Shown piece by piece: positions 52,421-52,565 of a stretch of DNA of 52,565 bases; positions within the stretch are counted from its first letter, which is position 1, and each line of letters starts with the position of its first letter. The notes beneath the pieces are model-generated. The model was not told the origin of the DNA and did not search any database. It was given only the letters and a program-made list of their open reading frames with translations. The position numbers were made by a program, and so were the translations under genes. The DNA lies in assembly GCA_027575805.1 (NCBI GenBank), contig JANBPU010000111.1:1-52565 (forward strand), written 5' to 3'. The DNA comes from Mycoemilia scoparia. Taxonomy: Eukaryota; Kickxellomycota; Kickxellomycetes; Kickxellales; Kickxellaceae.

Positions 52421-52565
52421 TTATATCCCTTTAATTCTGGACCGATATTCCGTGAGAGCTCCTTGAGCACCTTCTAAGTGCTCCTCCAGTTCCCAAGTGT
52501 CTTTATCCTTGGAGTAACCCTTCCATCTTACCAAGTAGTATTGCTTATTATTACTTGATTGATGA
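52421..52565 (-). CDS. Ty3/gypsy chromovirus integrase C-terminus, chromodomain (partial)
   Basis: The minus strand reads in from the right edge as KQYYLVRWKGYSKDKDTWEL, then EEHLEGAQGALTEYRSRIKG, then Ile and a TAA at 52423-52421. This is a chromodomain: the YLVRWKGY strand, the DTWE aromatic-cage residues and the closing helix. Fusion to the integrase end is typical of Ty3/gypsy chromoviruses, which use it to target marked chromatin. The short distance from the stop to a polypurine-like tract supports a retrotransposon over a host HP1-type protein. Only the last 48 codons are in the window. Confidence 0.8.
   Translation of the reverse strand, partial: HQSSNNKQYYLVRWKGYSKDKDTWELEEHLEGAQGALTEYRSRIKGI

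Noticed and set aside
1..52565. CRISPR arrays, tRNA, rRNA or bacterial-type operons
   Set aside because: None seen. The only direct repeats are coding minisatellites and microsatellites, and no cloverleaf with a GGTTCGA-type T arm was found by eye.

Overview
This is nuclear DNA of a filamentous fungus, most likely an early-diverging Mucoromycota/Mucorales-type species. Evidence: AT-rich intergenic DNA, many short GT-AG introns (about 80-165 bp), fungus-typical proteins (a UGO1-like carrier, a SOK1/TCP11 protein, a TPS2-type trehalose enzyme, an UFO1/Pof10-type F-box protein, a Ty3-type chromodomain integrase tail), plus subunits that budding and fission yeasts lack (augmin HAUS8, a YEATS2-type protein with a histone fold). 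The species is not determined. Gene models were built by hand: exon ends were placed where splice sites, reading phase and family similarity agree.

Layout. 1-270: 3' end of an ORF of 14-residue repeats, closed by a stop inside a transposon fragment. 555-4099: an orphan protein, a three-exon membrane protein and a possible 37-residue protein. 4100-5285: decayed repeat DNA. 5286-9956: SOK1/TCP11 and a small secreted Cys-rich protein. 11857-14121: three minus-strand mini-genes with the same C-x2-C-x12-H-x3-C finger. 15692-24256: an unknown helical protein, LSM8, a seven-exon coiled-coil gene with three apparent GC-AG introns, a secreted chitin-binding-like protein with Asp-His repeats, and a small SUMO-interacting-motif protein, separated by MITE-bearing DNA. 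25552-36436 is dense housekeeping sequence: cytosolic SHMT, PWP2, mitoribosomal mS34, HAUS8, and a TPS/TPP trehalose enzyme. 38879-48321: a YEATS2-type chromatin protein, a long-TIR element and the UFO1-type F-box/WD40/UIM protein. 48577-50231: a mobile-element nest with an almost intact mariner between two MITEs. 50263-52565: UGO1/SLC25A46-type protein and the 3' end of a Ty3/gypsy chromovirus.

The housekeeping genes are functionally mixed (one-carbon metabolism, ribosome biogenesis, mitochondrial translation and fusion, RNA processing, mitosis, trehalose, chromatin, proteolysis); I see no pathway cluster. The unusual content is: the C2HC mini-gene array; three GC-AG introns in one gene; an LSM8 that lacks the Sm2 arginine; two secreted proteins with matching cysteine spacing; and a MITE family (7 copies plus one chimeric fragment) whose ends do not match the resident mariner, so its mobiliser is not in view.
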